Origin: Heterostelium multicystogenum
Taxonomy: Eukaryota; Evosea; Eumycetozoa; Acytosteliales; Acytosteliaceae
Direction: 5' to 3'
DNA: 64,000 bases
Assembly: GCA_003667245.1 (NCBI GenBank)
Contig: RCNN01000105.1
Span: 1-64,000, forward strand
The position numbers and the translations under genes were made by a program. Below are positions 10,820-22,920 of the stretch, piece after piece; the first letter of the stretch is position 1, and each line of letters opens with the position of its first letter. Below the pieces are notes generated by a model, which made no database searches, had not been told where the DNA came from, and saw nothing but the letters and a program-made list of their open reading frames with translations.

Positions 10820-11882
10820 TGTTGCGGGCCCCTATCTCAAAAAAAGGATGATAGGTTTGATGAAAAAATTCTATAGAATTTTTTTTTTGTAATAAGTTTA
10901 TATGGTTTTTTGTTTGAACCTCCAAATAAATCTGAGAAATCTTATATAAATTTTATTTCTGATTTAAATACAATTTGTTTTTTTTATTTATTTTTACAAT
11001 TGTACAATAAGGTGTATTTAAAAGATATATCGGTAAAATTTATTTATTTTTTTAATCACTTAGTTGCTTTGCAAATCCCCAAAAGTCTAACAAAAAAAAC
11101 AATCAAAATCTAAAAAAAGAAAATGGACTCTTAAGTAGATAACTGACGATGTTTCAAAAAATGCGGATTTGAACCCCCTGTTTTCGATGAATAAAAACTG
11201 TTTAAACAAATCTGAGATCTGATGAATGGGCACGCAAAACTAAAAGGTATGTTGGAAGCCATTTAGGGTACCTACATTCATATTTCCGATGTGTAACCAC
11301 TTCATGGTATCAATTGTAGACTCACAAAATTGTTTATTTGACATTGGAGCAATTTTGGGTCGTTTGTTCTTTAGGAATGAATTCATTATTATAGGTAAAC
11401 AAGGTACTGTTTCATTGTTCAGACCCATATGAATTCTAAAATCCCCTAATTTCCTAACATCAAATCCCACTCAATTGTACCGCTCAACATCGTATCAAAT
11501 CCATAGAATGATCGGCGCATCGATGCTTGATCTTTTCAAAACCAAGAAGATGATTGACAGATTGGCAATGACTATCAAATTAGTAAATTATGGGGATCAG
11601 TTTCAAGAGTCATACCAGATAATGATAAACTTAGATAGGAGCAACTGAAAATCAATTTAATTCTAAACAGGTTCATGGTACCCATTTTATAATAAGGTAC
11701 TATTATTCTATTTTTCTCTAATATTTTCATTAATTGTAGTTTGGAAGGAACAATAATCCATTCCCCAAAGTTAGATATTTAAATACCAACTGTCCCACCT
11801 TTTCCTCAGCTTCATTCTATCATATTGATTGTGTATTTATTTATTTGTATATATCCAAGGGATAAATAATTACAACATTACA
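10820..11882. other. Intergenic region with an orphan minus-strand ORF
   Basis: Mostly T-rich DNA. A minus-strand frame at 11240-11470 (76 codons) contains STIDTMKWLHIGNMN. It faintly recalls the TMKWLH-type units of dictyostelid ankyrin-like repeat families, but it is too short to assign and could be a gene remnant. The open frame 10910-11113 is low-complexity and not supported. Confidence 0.35.
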
Positions 11883-14800
11883 ATGTATAATAATATAATA
11901 ATAAAAATTTGTATTGTATTAACATGCTTACTTGGCATAGCTTATGGTCAGGTAGCAATTTTTGGTCCAAGTCCAACCAATGGTCATTACTATGAAGTAA
12001 TGACTGTCGCTGGAACCACCTATGACGCAGCTCTTTCAACAATTAATACATTGCCAGCAAAGAATACTTTTTCCCCGTATGTATTATTTAAATATGTATA
12101 AATAACTATTATTAATAATAGGATCTTAAAAATAACAAAATATAGATACCTTGGAACTATCGACTCTCAAGAAGAGCACGATTATATCGTTACAAAAATT
12201 GCCTCTCTGGGAGCCAACAAAAGAGTTTATGTCTCAGGTAGCTTGATTGAGTCCAAATTGATTTATAATGGAAATGGTATGGAAAAAGGTCTTCCAATTT
12301 ATTCTTATGAGAATGGACGTTGCCATACTTTTTGTAAATTTGCCCCAGATAAACCTTCCGGTGATGCAGGTGAAATTTATATGGCCCTTACTTTCCTCAA
12401 TAACGATTGGACTTATTCCACAGAAGCATTTGTTGCCAGTAGTCTCTACTTAATTGAATATGGTGGAATGAAGGATCCATACTTCCCACCACCTCCATCT
12501 TCTGGTGGTCCAGTCACCATTTCCAACTTTGTTCCCAACGAAGCTGGAGTAGCATGGAGTATGAACAATGTTCAAGTTGCCATGAATGGTGTAGATATTC
12601 CAATTACCTCAGTTGGAACCAATCTAATTACAGTTAATTGGCCACCTGGTGTAGATAGATTCTCTGTCTCTATTACTGATAATAGAACCACCAACCCACA
12701 CCCCCAGTACAAAATCCCATTCGGTCACTATCAATGTATGTTTATCCATATTTTGATATTATCCAACACTTACTAATTCATAAATATAGTACCCTATGTA
12801 ACAACCGTGTATGCCATGACTTACACTGCCAACTCTGTTATCACACTTAGTGGTGGAAATTTCGGTACTTATGCACCATCCATAAAAGTTGTGTATGGTC
12901 CATCAGGTGCCAACTGTGGATCAGTCGCAATCTTTGAGCCACATAACACAGTTACCTGCCAATTGAGTACCTCTCTCAACAAAAACACAGTTACCCTCCT
13001 CCCATTAACCATCACAGTCGGAAGCAATAATTTTGTTACTTCTAATTCTAGAATTCCATTTTGTAAGCTTGATCCAATTAATTTTAAACATAATATATTT
13101 ATTTGTTAACATTTTATTTATATTAAACAGATGATCCAAGTACCATCAAAGTAATGCAAGTTATCCAAAACCTTAGATACAAATACGCTGGAGCTTCACC
13201 AAGTCTCAAAAACTACCAAATGAGAATCTTCAATAAAAACTATATTGACTACAACTACTGTTCACTCGGTATTGTATTCAATGACGTACATTCTGAAGCT
13301 ATTCTTAACAACTACCAGTTGACCAACACAGTTTTCGAAGGTTTGTATGCCCCAGGTACAAGTATGACTGTAGACAACATTGGTGGTCCTTATGATGGAA
13401 CATCTTTGTTCTCTCTTACCTCAGGTTGTGGAGCCAGTGTCCCTTCTATTTACTGCCCAGCAGGAAATGGTATCTCTGGTTTAACATATTACGTAACCTA
13501 TGGTCGTGATACTACTACACAAAAAGGTGTCCTCACAAGTTTGACTAGTTCCTCAGCTACTGCCGGTATGTTCTTCATGTGCGGTACTACACCAACTCCG
13601 GCCCCAGCTACAACCTATACAGTTGACACCTCTGGTGGTGATATTGTTTTCGCGACAGTTGGTGGATCAGGTTTCAAATATTCCAAGAGATCATTCGATT
13701 TAGCCGGTATCAACTATCCCAACATTGGAAACATCTCTCAAACTTCCAACACCACTCTTACTCTCAGAATCCCACCAGGAACTGGTCAAAATCTTCCTCT
13801 TACAGTTAGAATTGAATCCATTGTTCTCTCCAACGGTAAAATCTCATACAAACCACCAACTATTACTTCAATTACTCCCGCCGTAACCTCATTTGGTGGT
13901 ACTATTACCATCACTGGTACACAATTCGGACCAGATGTTAATGGAATTTCTGGAACATGGGTTGTTGGAAGCACTCTTTACTCATGTACAGGATTCGCTA
14001 TGATTACTCCACACACCTCACTTCGTTGCAATATGCCCTCAGCTTTTGGAGTCGGTACTTTTACATTGACTGTAAACGGACAAAATGTTCAATATCCTTA
14101 CAGTTATGCAGCTCCATCCATTCAGAGAATCACTCAATCTTTTACAGCCCTAACTATTGTTGGAACTGGTTTTGGTCCCAATATAAATGGTATTACCATT
14201 GCCCCAGCTTTGACCGGACCAATCTTGCAAGCATCCACTCAAAATCCACAAACTATCATAGGTTCTGTGTCAACACTTATTAAGAACCAAGCTTTCACAT
14301 TGACAGTTGGAACACAAGTCTCTAGCCCATACTACTTTGAATTCACACCAGTAGTATCCACTGTCACTAAGCTTTCAACATCTGCCGACTCTTCTATTAC
14401 TATTCAAGGTTCATTCCTTCAGATTACTCGTCAAAACTCCACCAATACTGTTGTTTCCATTTTGATTGATAACACTATTCCATGTACATTACCTATCCAA
14501 GTTGGTGGTGGTATTGCTTGCACTGCTCCAGCTATGGTTGGTACCCATTCCATAACAGTTAAAATTGACGGCCAACTCTCCAATGGAATGGCTATTACAG
14601 CTCCCAACCCAACAATAACTACCTATACTCAAACTGGAACTACTCTATCAATTACTGGTACCAACTTTTGGTACCAATAGTCAGTTAGCAACTGTTACTC
14701 TAGGTTCATTCACCATAACTACTGGAATTACAATTGTTAATTCAAATCTAATTACAGTAACAATTCCATCTACTGCTATTAATGACTATTTATCAGTTTC

Positions 14801-17800
14801 AATCGCTGGACTAGTTTCCACATCTTCTCTCTACATCAAGTTGGTCCCTTCAATCATATCAACTTCTCAATTGCCAACAACTGGTGGTATTTTGACTATT
14901 ACCGGTAGCTACTTGAATAATGTCGCTAGCACAGGACCAATCGCTTTATCAGTTAATGTCAATGGAGTTCCATGCACTTCACCAACTGTTACTGTTGTTA
15001 ACACCCAAATTCAATGCACTGCCCCAGCCAGCGTAGGTGCCAATCTCCCACTCTCAGTTTCAATTGATGGAGTTTCTGCTTCTTCAACCTATTCCTACAT
15101 TCCACCATTTATTGTCTCTGCTATTCAAGGAGCCGATAATTTTATTACAATGAGTGGTTCTAACTTTGGTACTAAGACACAAACTGGACAAGTCTCTTTC
15201 TCAAATACTGTATCTCCTTTAACCTCAGTTTCATCCGATTCTACCACAGTTGTATTTGCCATTCCAAACAATGCTGTCAACTCACCAATTTCAATCAGTG
15301 TAGGAGGTCAAACTTCTAACTCAGTGAACTTTGTTTTTAACTCCAAGTATTAGCACAATCTCATCTCCCAAAGCTTTGGGAAGTGTAGTCACTTTGACTG
15401 GTTTATACCTTTCTACTTTGGACTATAATTTACAAAACAATGGATTGGTTGTTCAATTCGATGATACAACTACCTGTGATAATCCAAGTGGTACCACCAA
15501 TCAACTTCTTTGCTCTGCTCCAGCAGGTACAGGTGCTAATCACAATGTTTCGATTACAGTTGGATCTGTCAAATCAAACTACCTTACTTTCAACTATAGA
15601 TCACCAGCAATTACCTTCTACACTCAAACTCTCAACAGTTTCTCAATCAATGGTTCTGACTTTGGTTTGGACAGTAGCTTGGTAACTGTTAACTTTGGTC
15701 AATCATCCACTACTCCATCAAACCTCTATGAATCACCAGAGTCGATGGATGTTGTTGTTCCAACATTTACTAAAAACGGACAACTTCTAGTAACCGTTAA
15801 TGGACAAATATCTAACAAATTAGACTACAAGCTTATCCCAGTCCTTGAATCAGTAACTTCTATTGGTGTTTCCGATGGTTTAATTACCATTAAGGGTCAC
15901 TTTATTAATGATCAGACAGATGATGGACAACCAATTACCATTGATGTAAGTCTTCTACCAAGTACTCCATGTACTGGTGTAACCAAGTTGTCAGATACCC
16001 CAACTCTTAATGTCATTACCTGTACTTTGCCAGGAGGAGTAGGTGAAAACTATGACCTTCAAGTTACAGTTGATGGTGTTTCATCAACCATTAAATTCAG
16101 CTACGGTGCTCCACTTATTTCTAGTATTACCGTCGATCGAAACAACCAAATCAACATCACTGGTGAAAACCTCTACTCTGCCAATGCCATGCCATCAATT
16201 AACTGGGGATCAGGATCAGTTTCACACAGCCCAATAGTTACATCAGGAAACTCCATTCTCTTCACTGTTCCAGACGGAACTCTTGCTGACTATGTCGGTG
16301 TAACTGTAGGAACTAGAGCTTCTAACAAATTCCATGTTTCACTTTATCCAATTATCTCCTCAATCACCTCTGCTAACACTGAAGGATCAGATGTAACAAT
16401 CACTGGAACTTTCCTTAATAGCTTCAATGCTGACGGAAGTGAAACCAATGTTACCGTTACCATCAATGGTGTCTCTTGTCCAGTCGTCCAAGATCAGGTT
16501 ACCAACAGCAAGATTGTTTCTGCTCCATATGGTGTTGGTTCCAACATTGAAGTTGTATTCTATGTAAACGGTTTATCCTCATCTATCAACACATTCAAAT
16601 ACAATGCACCTGAGATCGCTAGCTTTGAACAACACAAGTCCAATGTTACCATACATGGTTCTAACTTTGGAAATGACACTTCCTCAATTACATTACCTAC
16701 TGGTCTAGTTTTGATTAGTATCACTCATGATGAAGTTGTTGCACTCCTCCCTCCTGTATATCAATCAGGAATTTTCAGTGTATCTGTTGCCGGACAAACT
16801 AGCACAGGACCTGACTTTGTTGTAACTCCAAGCATCTACTCATTCACCAAATTAAATGCTGTTGGTGGAGACATCACCATTACTGGTATCTACTTCAACA
16901 CTGAAACCAGAGCTGGTGATAGTACAGAAATTTCAATCAACGTTGGAACTCAACAATGCACCTATGTTAAAAACATTGGTGATACCTCTATCATTTGTAC
17001 ACTCCCAACCCATTCATTCAACAACAAAGAAGTTCAAGTCACTATAGACTCTCATTATGATGTTATGGAAGGATACAGCTCATTGCCACCAACGGTTACC
17101 TCAGCAACATCCCTTAATTACCAAACAGCTGGAATTGTCACTGTATTGGGTTCAGGTTTTGTTGATCCAGTTACCGTTGACATTGGTGGTACTGAATGCT
17201 CCGTACCTGATCTTATCGACGAAAACACTATTACCTGTAGTTTTACAGCTGATGTTGCCCAAACAACCCCAGTTGGTCTCCGAGTAACTGTTTCAAACGA
17301 CGGAATTGAAGGTTACGGAGATGTATTTGTATACAACATCTTGGACTGTACCAATAAATGTGTTCAAGGAGACTGTGTCCATGGATATTGCCAATGTTTC
17401 TCAGGATATGCTGGTCAATTCTGTAATATTTCCGTAAATAACATTGTACACCCAACCACGCCATACAATCCATCGCTTTTAACCTATACAGTCATCCAAC
17501 AAACCTACTATATCTCATCACTTGCTTATCTTCAAGAAATTGATTCCAATGGTGACAGTGTCCAAACAATCTCACTCTTGGACAATGCTTACACTGCCAT
17601 TGGTAACGATCAATACCAAACCAGAGAGGGTAATGCAATTATCACAGTTACAATTTCCCAGTTCACTTCTGACTCGACTATTCTGTTTGCCGGTGAATCC
17701 ATCTCTGTTCCAAATGGTGCGGTCAAACACAATGTTGAGATTGATAACTGGAATTTCGATAACAATGATAATTCACTCCAGATCATTTACAGAGCATACT

Positions 17801-18557
17801 CACCAGTCAAATTCCAGTATAATTGTTCTGATGTACAACCAACTATTTCTCCATCAGACCCATTATTTACATCTATGACTCCTTCCTTCTTGATTGACTC
17901 TCCAGTTGGTATCATGTATGCCCAGTTTCCCTAATCGTGCTTATGTTGACAAAACTGTACAATTGGTAGAGGTTTCTCCATTATCCAACCCAAGCTTCCC
18001 AACTGACAGTAACACATTAAATGTTTTCTACTCCATCAGAGTTCCATACTTCGCACAATCAGCAATTATAGATCCAATCTTTGTAGCTTACAATAAGCCA
18101 GACCTTATCTTCCCTAACTGTCCAACTCCAACAACAGGTAGCAACCCAACCACTGGAAATAATCCAACTACTGGAAATAATCCAACTACTGGAAATAATC
18201 CAACTACTGGAAACAACCCAACTACTGGAAATAATCCAACAACTGGTACTAATCCAACCACTGGAACTAATCCAACCACTGGTAATAATCCAACAACTGG
18301 AAATAATCCAACTACTGGAAATAATCCAACAACTGGTACTAATCCAACCACTGGAACCAACCCAACAACTGGAAAATAATCCAACAACTGGTACTAATCC
18401 AACCACTGGAACCAACCCAACAACCGGTGACTCTACAACTACTACTGACACAACCAGTACTACAGGTGAAGGTACAACCGGACTCAATTCATCATTCAAA
18501 TTAACACCATCCAGTGTCACTCTTTCATTATTGATAATCTTATCAATTATCTTTTAA
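11883..18557 (+). CDS. Secreted C-type-lectin / multi-TIG / EGF surface protein with PTTG stalk
   Basis: Starts with a signal peptide (IIIKICIVLTCLLGIAYGQ). A C-type-lectin-like domain follows (YLGTIDSQEEHDYI ... SLYLIEYGG, about residues 25-200). Introns are 12077-12145, 12736-12789 and 13063-13130. From about 13850 to 17340 there are 14 TIG/IPT modules that alternate between a long, Cys-pair type (GG.ITITG..L) and a shorter Cys-free type (ITI.GSNFG). One EGF-like module follows (CTNKCVQGDC ... CQCFSGYAGQFC, about 17347-17430). Next is a roughly 220-residue beta-rich domain like those after EGF modules in ComC-type dictyostelid proteins. The stalk is a (N-P-T-T-G-N/T) repeat, and a hydrophobic tail (SSVTLSLLIILSIIF) suggests a GPI signal. 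Single extra bases break the frame near 14670, 15345, 17931 and 18377. A role in extracellular binding or cell recognition is inferred from domains only. Confidence 0.82.
18127..18435 (+). repeat. Coding minisatellite, 18-bp units encoding NPTTGN/NPTTGT
   Basis: About 17 tandem 18-bp units such as AATCCAACTACTGGAAAT encode the Thr-rich stalk of the lectin/TIG protein. Units are of two kinds, ending GGAAAT (Asn) or GGTACT/GGAACT (Thr), in higher-order blocks. One extra A at about 18377 shifts the frame, and the repeat continues in frame +1. Thr-rich segments like this are usually O-glycosylated. Confidence 0.9.
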
Positions 18558-20156
18558 AATATAATACTTTAAATCCTAAAATTAAAATCAATAAAAATTA
18601 TTTATTATAAAACAAATATAATTAAATTATATCTTTAATTAACTTAAATATCTTGTTTTTTAAATATTTTAATATAAAATCTAATTATTTAATTATAAAC
18701 TTAATACTTTTAATATATATATGCAGTGATTTTAAGTGCCAAAATGGATTATTATTTATTAATTAATTACCATATTGCCATAGATGTTCCAATAAACATG
18801 AAAAAAACAAGGTGATTACAATCATTTTCATTATAATAATGAAAAACATTCATGTCCTGAAATTTCATTTTTGGTGAATGTTGTGCTAACCCAACAAGAC
18901 ATTACAATAATGGTGGTAACATAAAGCAAAGCTAACAAACACAAAATTAATAATGGTTATATCACTAATTGTTAATGTTACAGCACGAAGTGAATGAGCT
19001 ATCCCATTAACTTTTGAAATAGACTTTCAAACACACTGTTTAATAGGCACCTGTTCACCTTCAGCACAGTTTGCCCAAAACAGAAGGAAACCCCCCATCT
19101 TATAAATGATCAATTTAATAGCCCGTAACCAAAAGAAATCAAAAGAAACTGTGCACTCTTTGATAACTGTTTTTTTCAACAAAAGGATGGCATTACATGA
19201 TGCAATCAATAATCTATATTAGTCAATACAATGTCAACAATTTTATTCATCACTATAACAATTGCAACTACAATTACTAAAGTACACTTTTTTTCCCTTC
19301 TCAGATAACAAAACAAAGCCTACTTTAGAGTAAACTATTCTTGTATTATTTGACATTTTAGTTTTGCTTGGAATGAAGTGATGATTGTGTTGGTTCGTCA
19401 GTTTCAATGAACAGAAAGCTCAATGCTGTCATTTACCGACGAATGGTGAACTTTGTTTTGATTACTTATTTTTCATTATGATGATGATGTTTACTTTTTG
19501 TTTTTTTCAAATAATAATACCGATCGGGATAAGGTTATTTCATCACCATTAATTATTCATTTGATTTCTATTATTGGAGCACAATGTTGATATTTGTTGT
19601 TGTGAAGATAGAGATCGTGTCTCATAAAAAAGAGAATACCTTTTGGTGAGTTCTCACCAATTTGGTTATAGTAAAATCGAGTTTTTACAAAAAATTCATC
19701 AGTTTTGCTAACCTAATTAACGAAATAGTATGTTTTTTCAATTAAAAAAATCAATCAAATGTTTTTTCAAAATAAGGTCTAAACCACCTTTTAAAACACT
19801 TTAATTTTTTGTACCCACCCCAATAGGCATATCTAACCTAGTGCACCTTGATTTAATAACCCCGTTTATTTTCTTGTGAATCAAAAACTATTTCACCACT
19901 TAAAAGGCAACTGTATTAGAAGCAGGGTCGCACTGCAGTGGGGTGATACTTCTGTCATGCCAATTTTTTATATCAGACGATCAGTGAGGACTTTACTGAC
20001 TTTAATTAAGTTAATTAAATTTTAAAATAAGAATTGATTGTTTTAGTCCACACACCAAGCAAAATGCAATTATAAAAAGCATCTATGGTTTAGGAAAGAT
20101 TTCTATTCAAAATCACTTAATCAATCAACTTATATATTTATATATCTTCATCAGAA
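18558..20156. other. Intergenic region, 1.6 kb
   Basis: AT-rich, no supported gene. A slightly GC-richer patch at about 19920-20005 (GGTCGCACTGCAGTGGGGTG and CAGTGAGGACTTTACTG) might hold a small RNA or a promoter element of the next gene, but I see no family signature. The minus-strand ORF 19027-19209 has no recognisable content. Confidence 0.45.
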
Positions 20157-21386
20157 ATGAGAGTTTTGTTATTTGTTACTTTAGTTTTATCGTTGTTAGC
20201 TTTGTCACATGCCACCAACTTGGCTGCCATTGAAGATTTCAGTAAGTGTCCTGCCAATTATGTTATGAAATGGAACAGGGTATTAATATTTTTGATTTTT
20301 GAAAAATAAAGGTGGTGTTGTTGTCGGAAATGTTGGTGATGGTGCCATCCGTGCCTATGGAATGACCCAAGGTATTAGCAGTTTCACTGTTTCTGGTTTG
20401 TCCTTGTTTGGATCAGTCGGTGAAAACTCTGCCAATGTCCAAGCCGATTTCAACTCTTTCGCTTTCTCTGGATACAACACTTGTGCCTATGCTTTGTCAT
20501 ACAACAAGATCGCTGCCAACGCTGGATCTGGATCTGGTAAGGTCGATGCTGAAGCCTTGTTCGCCACTTACTTCCCAGCCTTGATTGTTGAATACGAAGA
20601 GACCGACGGTGGTAATGGTTACCAATTCGGAAAAGATAAGCTTTTGGGTTGGTCACGTCTCAGCCAATGGGGATCATTGCTTCCAATCAACAACTGGGAG
20701 ATCAAGTCATCCAAGAAGGAGTATGACGCCACTGTCAACGGAAAGAACTACACCTTCCCAATCTTCCAAGTTAACACTACCTCACCAAACGGTATGGTAG
20801 CCTTCAGATTTGTCATCCCAGGTGCCAACGTTGAAATCGGAGATATTGCCTTGTCTGCTGAACAAACCAAGATCGACGTTCAAATCAACAACTACTACGA
20901 TCCAAGCGTCAACAAGAGAACTACTGGATGTGATCCCACCGACACCCCATTCGTCTGTGACGCCACTGGTCCATCAAATAATCCAAACTCCCGTCTCGCT
21001 TTGGTCTCATACTTCGCAACCTTATCTGCTCAAGCTAGTGTTGGAGCCTCAGGTTCAACCGGTATCAACACCAATGGTGGTGCTATCACCGCCGCTCTTG
21101 ACTGGGTCACCACCGTCACCATCAACGGAACCAAGTCCGCCACTGTCTACACCGATATCGATCTTGTCACCGAAGGTATCCACTCTCAATGGGGTAACTT
21201 TGATTTGAAGATCGGAGCCAACGGTTTGCCAACATCGATGCCAACATTTTGGTCCAATCTTTCGATGCCGTTCGTCCAGCCAACGTCATTTGGGATCCAG
21301 TCATGGGAGGTCAACCCAACTCTGCCTCAGTCATCATCCCATCCATCTCCATGATCCTTTTGGTTGTCTTTGCCTTGTTGTTCTAA
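20157..21386 (+). CDS. Secreted, probably GPI-anchored surface protein
   Basis: ATG 20157 opens a signal peptide (RVLLFVTLVLSLLALSHA). One intron of about 65 nt (from about 20240 to 20311) interrupts the Ser codon of IEDFSGVVVGN. The mature part is about 370 residues, rich in Asn-glycosylation sites (NYT, NTT, NGT), with a few Cys and mostly C-ending codons, so it is likely highly expressed. An extra A near 21228 shifts the frame; in the restored phase the protein ends SASVIIPSISMILLVVFALLF, a typical GPI-attachment tail with stop at 21384-21386. I do not recognise the family. Surface location is inferred from the signal peptide and tail. Confidence 0.72.
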
Positions 21387-21971
21387 ATCAGGATACAAAC
21401 CCACCAACTTTAATTACAAGACCGACCGATTCACTTGTAAAACACTCCAATCCATATATTTGTAACTCTATCCAATTGATATTTCCCAATAAACTAATTT
21501 ATTGAAATAATGTATTTCTAAAGAAAAGAAATTATCAATTCAACTTTGCTCATTCACTCTTAGTAATCTTTTCTTCCCATGAGAATGAAATGTCAGGAAT
21601 GATTTAATTCTATTTTATTAGTTGAATCCATCTTTCAAGTGACAGCAGCTTAATTTCAAACATTACAGTATCATAGATTTGGAAGTATATTAATACATCA
21701 GCATGGGTTGAGGGTTATTTTAGTTGACAATCTTTAAGTTGTATTTTGGTAATCTAATTCTTTAAGTGGAATCTTTTGCACTTTAGTAATATTGAAGTGT
21801 GGTTGGTCATTTGGTCCATTCCCAAAATCATTGAATTCTCATCAGAATTTTACACTCAGCCATATTCTTGCTAAAAAAAAATATCAACCAATGAAATCGC
21901 AAAGGATATTGCATTTGATCATTTATTAGTACTCATTTTAATAACTAGTTATATATATATTCTTTTGGAGA
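21387..21971. other. Intergenic spacer
   Basis: About 585 nt of AT-rich 3' and 5' flank. I see no feature in it. Confidence 0.5.
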
Positions 21972-22725
21972 ATGAATTTAAGTGAAGATGTTTTAAAAGG
22001 AATAGAGACATTCTCTGATGAGAAGACTATACCAAATGATGCTTTCAAAGCAATTATAGATTGTTGCTTTAATGTTATATTAAAGAATGAAACTGAGGCT
22101 TCTTTATTTGGTAGGTTTTCGTGTTTTTATTAATACATTATTGGATAACAATTGCTAATATAAGAGTATCTATATCTTTATCTTTATGTGTAGAGAATAG
22201 TTCATTAAAGAATATCGATGCAATTGCACTTAAACAAACATATTCAGCATTCACTATATTCATTTTGGAGTCTATGAAATCAAATATCGATAATGGCTTA
22301 ATAACGTACGGATTAGTAGAATAAGAGGAATAGAATGATCATGATCGTGATGATGATACTAATGATAAACGATCATATTTTAATTTAGTAATACATTGGA
22401 GGATCATAAATTATCATCTGCTAGAATACAGTTGATCATTCAGTATTTCAATCAACATAGAGTAGCAATAAGAAAGGTGCTATCAACTACCAACTTCCAT
22501 TATCCACATATCATCGACGTCAACTGGCGTTTGGATTACTTTATGAAATCAAACTCCATCGAAAAAGTAAATACTCCAGTCTACTTTATAAATCTCACCA
22601 CTGAAAAGGAAGAAGGTGAAAGTGGAGAAGTAGAGTTTGCATGTACATTGGACCAGCTACAGGATTTAGTTTTCAAATTAAGAGATGCTCAGAAGCAGAT
22701 TGAAAGATCATCAATTAAATCATAA
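21972..22725 (+). CDS. commd3: COMM domain-containing protein 3
   Basis: Subunit of the COMMD/CCDC22/CCDC93 (CCC) complex that works with retriever in endosomal recycling. Three exons: 21972-22110, 22194-22305 and 22389-22725. The C-terminal COMM domain is clear: HIIDVNWRLDYFMKSN, VYFINLTT, then FACTLDQLQDLVFKLRDAQK. The N-terminal helical part (MNLSEDVLKGIETFSDE) also follows the COMMD3 pattern. The length of about 195 residues equals the family's. The frame is intact in every exon. Confidence 0.85.
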
Positions 22726-22920
22726 TCTAATCATTAGATTAATAAGAACCTATCAACTATTAGCAACAACAACAACAACCACAACAACAGACCCGTTACC
22801 ACAAAGCTACACTCTCGATTAATCGATACATATATAACATTCGACATTCATCATAATTAAAAGTTAAAACATTTGTAATAATATTATATTGATTAGATGT
22901 TTGTTGATTACTTTATTTAG

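Noticed and set aside
14660..18380. Programmed ribosomal frameshifting in the lectin/TIG gene
   Set aside because: The breaks occur at unrelated homopolymers, in many unrelated genes, and mostly as one extra base; there is no slippery heptamer plus pseudoknot pattern. Sequence error explains them better.
18127..18435. CRISPR-like tandem repeat
   Set aside because: Units are contiguous 18-bp coding repeats without spacers, in a eukaryotic gene.
18059..18520. Minus-strand open frames of 99 and 153 codons (Val/Gly/Pro and Ser/Trp-rich)
   Set aside because: They are mirror images of the NPTTGN coding minisatellite and exist only because the repeat lacks stops on the other strand.
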